DNA of 64,000 bases, from positions 62,001 to 126,000 of the forward strand of contig CAYUCC010000002.1 of NCBI GenBank assembly GCA_964443225.1, written 5' to 3'. Origin of the DNA: SSC4 sp964443225 (GTDB lineage Bacteria > Chloroflexota > Anaerolineae > SSC4 > Amarolineaceae). The position numbers and the translations under genes were made by a program. A model generated the notes under the pieces. The model was not told where the DNA came from and did not search any database. It saw only the letters and a list, made by a program, of their open reading frames with translations. Below, in pieces: positions 61,932 to 64,000 of the stretch (positions are counted from its first letter, which is position 1; every line of letters starts with the position of its first letter).

Positions 61932-62225
61932 TCAACCACTCCGTGGTCTTGCCAAGCCAAGCTGTTGATACAGCTGCGCAGTCTTGATGCCGACGTATTC
62001 GATCTCGACCAGTTGTTCATTCTCCAGCACAAGCCAGACAAGACGATAGTCTCGGCCAAGCCACATGCGGTAATAACCAGGATGATGGGTCAACTCCTTG
62101 CCGTGGAGTGGACGCGGGTCGCTACTCAGAGCAGCAATCTCTTGCTTGGCTATGGCTTTGATGTGGCCGGGTAGACTACCAAGTTGGCGTCGAACCTCTT
62201 TCGAGAATGCAATGCGATAAGCCAT
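61932..62225 (-). CDS. ParE/RelE-family toxin
   Basis: 97 residues. The RelE/ParE fold shows in IAFSKEVRRQLGSLPGHIKA, LHGKELTHHPGYYRMWLGRD YRLVW and the YVGIKT end strand (spaces mark my break). RelE members cut mRNA on ribosomes, ParE members inhibit gyrase; which applies cannot be told. Its ATG overlaps the antitoxin stop (TAATG), so the pair is translated together. Confidence 0.87.
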   Translation of the reverse strand: MAYRIAFSKEVRRQLGSLPGHIKAIAKQEIAALSSDPRPLHGKELTHHPGYYRMWLGRDYRLVWLVLENEQLVEIEYVGIKTAQLYQQLGLARPRSG

Positions 62226-62515
62226 TACACGTCGGCTACTGCGCGCAGAAAGTCTGCGCCGGTCTCGTGAATTTCCAGGCCTTCATCGGGTTGCTGCCGT
62301 TTGTATTGCTGGTTCGCTTCGACTGCAGCCCATAGCACTGCCTCTTCTTCGGCATCAGCGCGAGCCGCACTGATTTTGTAGTCGAGGAATTCGATGTAAC
62401 GGAGCACCTCTGGCAAACAGTCAGGCGGCAGCTTGCGCAGCGCTGCCACAACCGTTCGTTCATTGGTCTTGGCTGATCGTCTATTCTTCTTGTCTGCACT
62501 GGCGGAAAGTGTCAT
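62225..62515 (-). CDS. Antitoxin of the ParE/RelE pair
   Basis: 96 residues from the ATG at 62515, with GAGG 7 bases upstream. The centre (ALRKLPPDCLPEVLRYIEFL) resembles DUF2281-type antitoxins, followed by a Gln-rich acidic C-terminus that would wrap around the toxin. The basic N-terminus could bind DNA and repress the operon. Promoter candidate at 62597-62624. Confidence 0.82.
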   Translation of the reverse strand: MTLSASADKKNRRSAKTNERTVVAALRKLPPDCLPEVLRYIEFLDYKISAARADAEEEAVLWAAVEANQQYKRQQPDEGLEIHETGADFLRAVADV

Positions 62516-62596
62516 CGTGTCACCTCGTCTCGTCGCCCGTTGACGAACACTGTCACGACTGGTCCTCACGAGTGTTTTTATGATCCGTACGCACCT

Positions 62597-62624
62597 ATTA
62601 TACAATTCTGGCAGGTTTGGGCAA
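62597..62624 (-). promoter_or_regulatory. Promoter of the toxin-antitoxin operon, inside the acs 3' end
   Basis: On the minus strand, TTGCCC (62619-62624) and TATAAT (62597-62602) are 16 bases apart. The promoter lies in the last codons of the acs gene, about 75 bases before the antitoxin start. Confidence 0.6.
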
Positions 62625-64000
62625 CTCGCGCAGCTCCGCCTTCATCTGCTGCCAGGCCTGACGGGCCTCTTCGACCGAGCCTTCATCCTCGATCGTGGTG
62701 ATGTCGCCGGGGTCACGGTCGAGGATGACAGCCTTCAGGACGCGGCGCATGATCTTGCCGCTGCGTGTTTTGGGCAGCATGCTGACGAAGTTGATCTCGC
62801 CAATTACCGCCACCGGCCCCAGCTCGTGGCGCACGGTTTGCAGCAGCGCCTGGCGCAGCTCGGATGAGGGCTGCTGGCCATGTTTGAGCAGCACAAAGGC
62901 CGAGATGATCTCGCCCCGAATCTCGTCGGGCCGTCCCACCACGCCCGATTCGGCCACGGCCGGGTGTTTGAGGAACGCGGTCTCGACCTCGATCGTGCCG
63001 ATGCGGTGGCCCGCGATTTTGATAATCTCGTCGGCGCGGCCGGCGAACCAGACGTAACCGTCTGCATCGATGTGCGCCGAATCACCGGTGTAGTACACGT
63101 TGGGGATCTTCTGCCAGTAGTCGCGTGCGTAGCGTTCCGGCTCACCCCACAGCGCCGGCGTCAGACCGGGGAACGGCCGCTTGAGCACCATGATCCCCTT
63201 TTCACCGGGCGCGCAGGGCTGCCCATCCAGGTTCATCACCGCCGCTTCGATGCCGGGCAGGGCGATGGTGGCCGAACCCGGTTTGGTCGGCAGCATGCCA
63301 AGGCCGTACGGGTTGCCGAACACCGGTCCACCCGTTTCGGTCTGCCACATGTGGTCGATGACCGGGATGCGGTTCTCCAGGATCGTATTTTGCAGCCAAT
63401 CCCAGGCTGGCGCATTGAGTACCTCCCCGGCGCAGAAAACCCGCTCCAGCCGCGCATGGTCGACCTGACCGAGCGGCTCGTCGCCGTAACGCATCAACAA
63501 ACGCACGGCGGTCGGTGAGGTGAATACCCCGCTCACGCCAAACTCCTCGATGGCCACTCGCCAGTTTGCCGCCGCGTGCGGATGATCGAGCGCCCCTTCG
63601 AAGGCCAGCGTCGTGCAGCCGACGATCAGCGGGGCGTAGACGATGTAGCTGTGACCGACGATCCAGCCGATGTCGGAGGTCGACCACCAGACGTCGGTCG
63701 GCTTCAGACCAAAGCACCAGCGCGCCATAGCGACGATGTGCACCTGGTAACCGCCGTGGGTGTGGATGGCCAGCTTGGGTTTTGCCGTCGTGCCTGATGT
63801 TGCCAGGATGAAGGCCGGTTCGTTGGCTTCCATGGGCACGACGTCACTGCTCTGCCCGGCGCCGCGGCCGAGGAACTCGTCCCAGGTCAGATCGCGCCGC
63901 CGCTGCATAGGAATTTCTTCCTCTGTGCGGCGCAGAACGATCAGGTGTTCCACACTGTCGCCGGCGGATTGCAGCGCCTCATTGACGATTCCCAACAGCG
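62598..64000 (-). CDS. acs: Acetyl-CoA synthetase (AMP-forming), N-terminal part missing
   Basis: The frame runs off the window end; about 467 residues of an expected 630-660 are seen. Adenylation motifs are present: ATSGTTAKPKLAIHTHGGY, WQTETGG, YTGDSAHIDADGYVWFAGR, DEIIKIAGHRIGTIEVE and the acetylated-lysine motif PKTRSGKIMRRVL at the C-terminus. The enzyme activates acetate (or propionate) to acyl-CoA via acyl-AMP in the cytoplasm. The Trp in the acyl pocket (WWSTSDIGWIVGHSY) is typical of acetyl or propionyl enzymes. Confidence 0.93.
   Translation of the reverse strand, partial: LLGIVNEALQSAGDSVEHLIVLRRTEEEIPMQRRRDLTWDEFLGRGAGQSSDVVPMEANEPAFILATSGTTAKPKLAIHTHGGYQVHIVAMARWCFGLKPTDVWWSTSDIGWIVGHSYIVYAPLIVGCTTLAFEGALDHPHAAANWRVAIEEFGVSGVFTSPTAVRLLMRYGDEPLGQVDHARLERVFCAGEVLNAPAWDWLQNTILENRIPVIDHMWQTETGGPVFGNPYGLGMLPTKPGSATIALPGIEAAVMNLDGQPCAPGEKGIMVLKRPFPGLTPALWGEPERYARDYWQKIPNVYYTGDSAHIDADGYVWFAGRADEIIKIAGHRIGTIEVETAFLKHPAVAESGVVGRPDEIRGEIISAFVLLKHGQQPSSELRQALLQTVRHELGPVAVIGEINFVSMLPKTRSGKIMRRVLKAVILDRDPGDITTIEDEGSVEEARQAWQQMKAELRELPKPARIV

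Overview
The window reads as a GC-rich bacterial chromosome fragment from an uncultured organism. A run of exactly 100 N at 54384-54483 marks a scaffold join, so this is probably a draft or metagenome assembly. Several features fit Chloroflexota (Anaerolineae/Caldilineae type): exported SH3b proteins with Pro/Thr linkers, a Ser/Thr kinase carrying PD40 repeats, M16 peptidase sets, a T-box before an archaeal-type AspRS, and LPG-synthase-like membrane proteins. The phylum is my inference; the window has no rRNA or ribosomal protein gene to fix it.

Layout. 1-2377: 3' part of an M48 membrane peptidase and a coupled membrane protein. 2378-8420: an AT-richer accessory island with a three-gene cassette (unknown 165 aa protein, 930 aa HerA/FtsK-like ATPase, acidic 151 aa protein) between two decayed transposase genes. 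8443-16361: exported proteins, a Ser/Thr kinase with an extracellular PD40 part, and a giant PD40 plus alpha/beta-hydrolase protein. 16579-17869: a strongly structured leader followed by a bacterial LIM-domain/DA1-like peptidase. 17991-22168: SWIM zinc-finger protein and SNF2 helicase. 22485-29393: SH3b proteins, a DUF4143 ATPase with a palindrome over its promoter, a pentapeptide-repeat protein and a CAP-domain lipoprotein.

29604-41883 is almost all on the minus strand in tight, often overlapping operons: acpS, a histidine kinase, a TlpA thioredoxin and an Lgt-like protein; three M16 peptidases and a flippase-like membrane protein; a TPR-like protein, rsmI and a sugar-phosphate isomerase. 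42277-48254 holds three paralogous GH39/PslG-like glycosidases with different N-terminal modules. 49300-51116 is a promoter, T-box leader and archaeal-type AspRS. 51247-55564 has two coupled hypothetical proteins, a small membrane protein, a 139-bp tandem repeat and a GNAT enzyme. 55661-64000 has an MFS transporter, a sulfatase coupled to an orphan DUF433 gene, a repeat-rich leader before a hypothetical gene, two toxin-antitoxin-like pairs and a truncated acetyl-CoA synthetase.

A theme runs through the non-coding DNA. Spacers are often filled with short repeated words belonging to at least four unrelated families, and three spacers between convergent genes are filled essentially from stop codon to stop codon. 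None of these is a CRISPR array. I saw no tRNA or rRNA gene.
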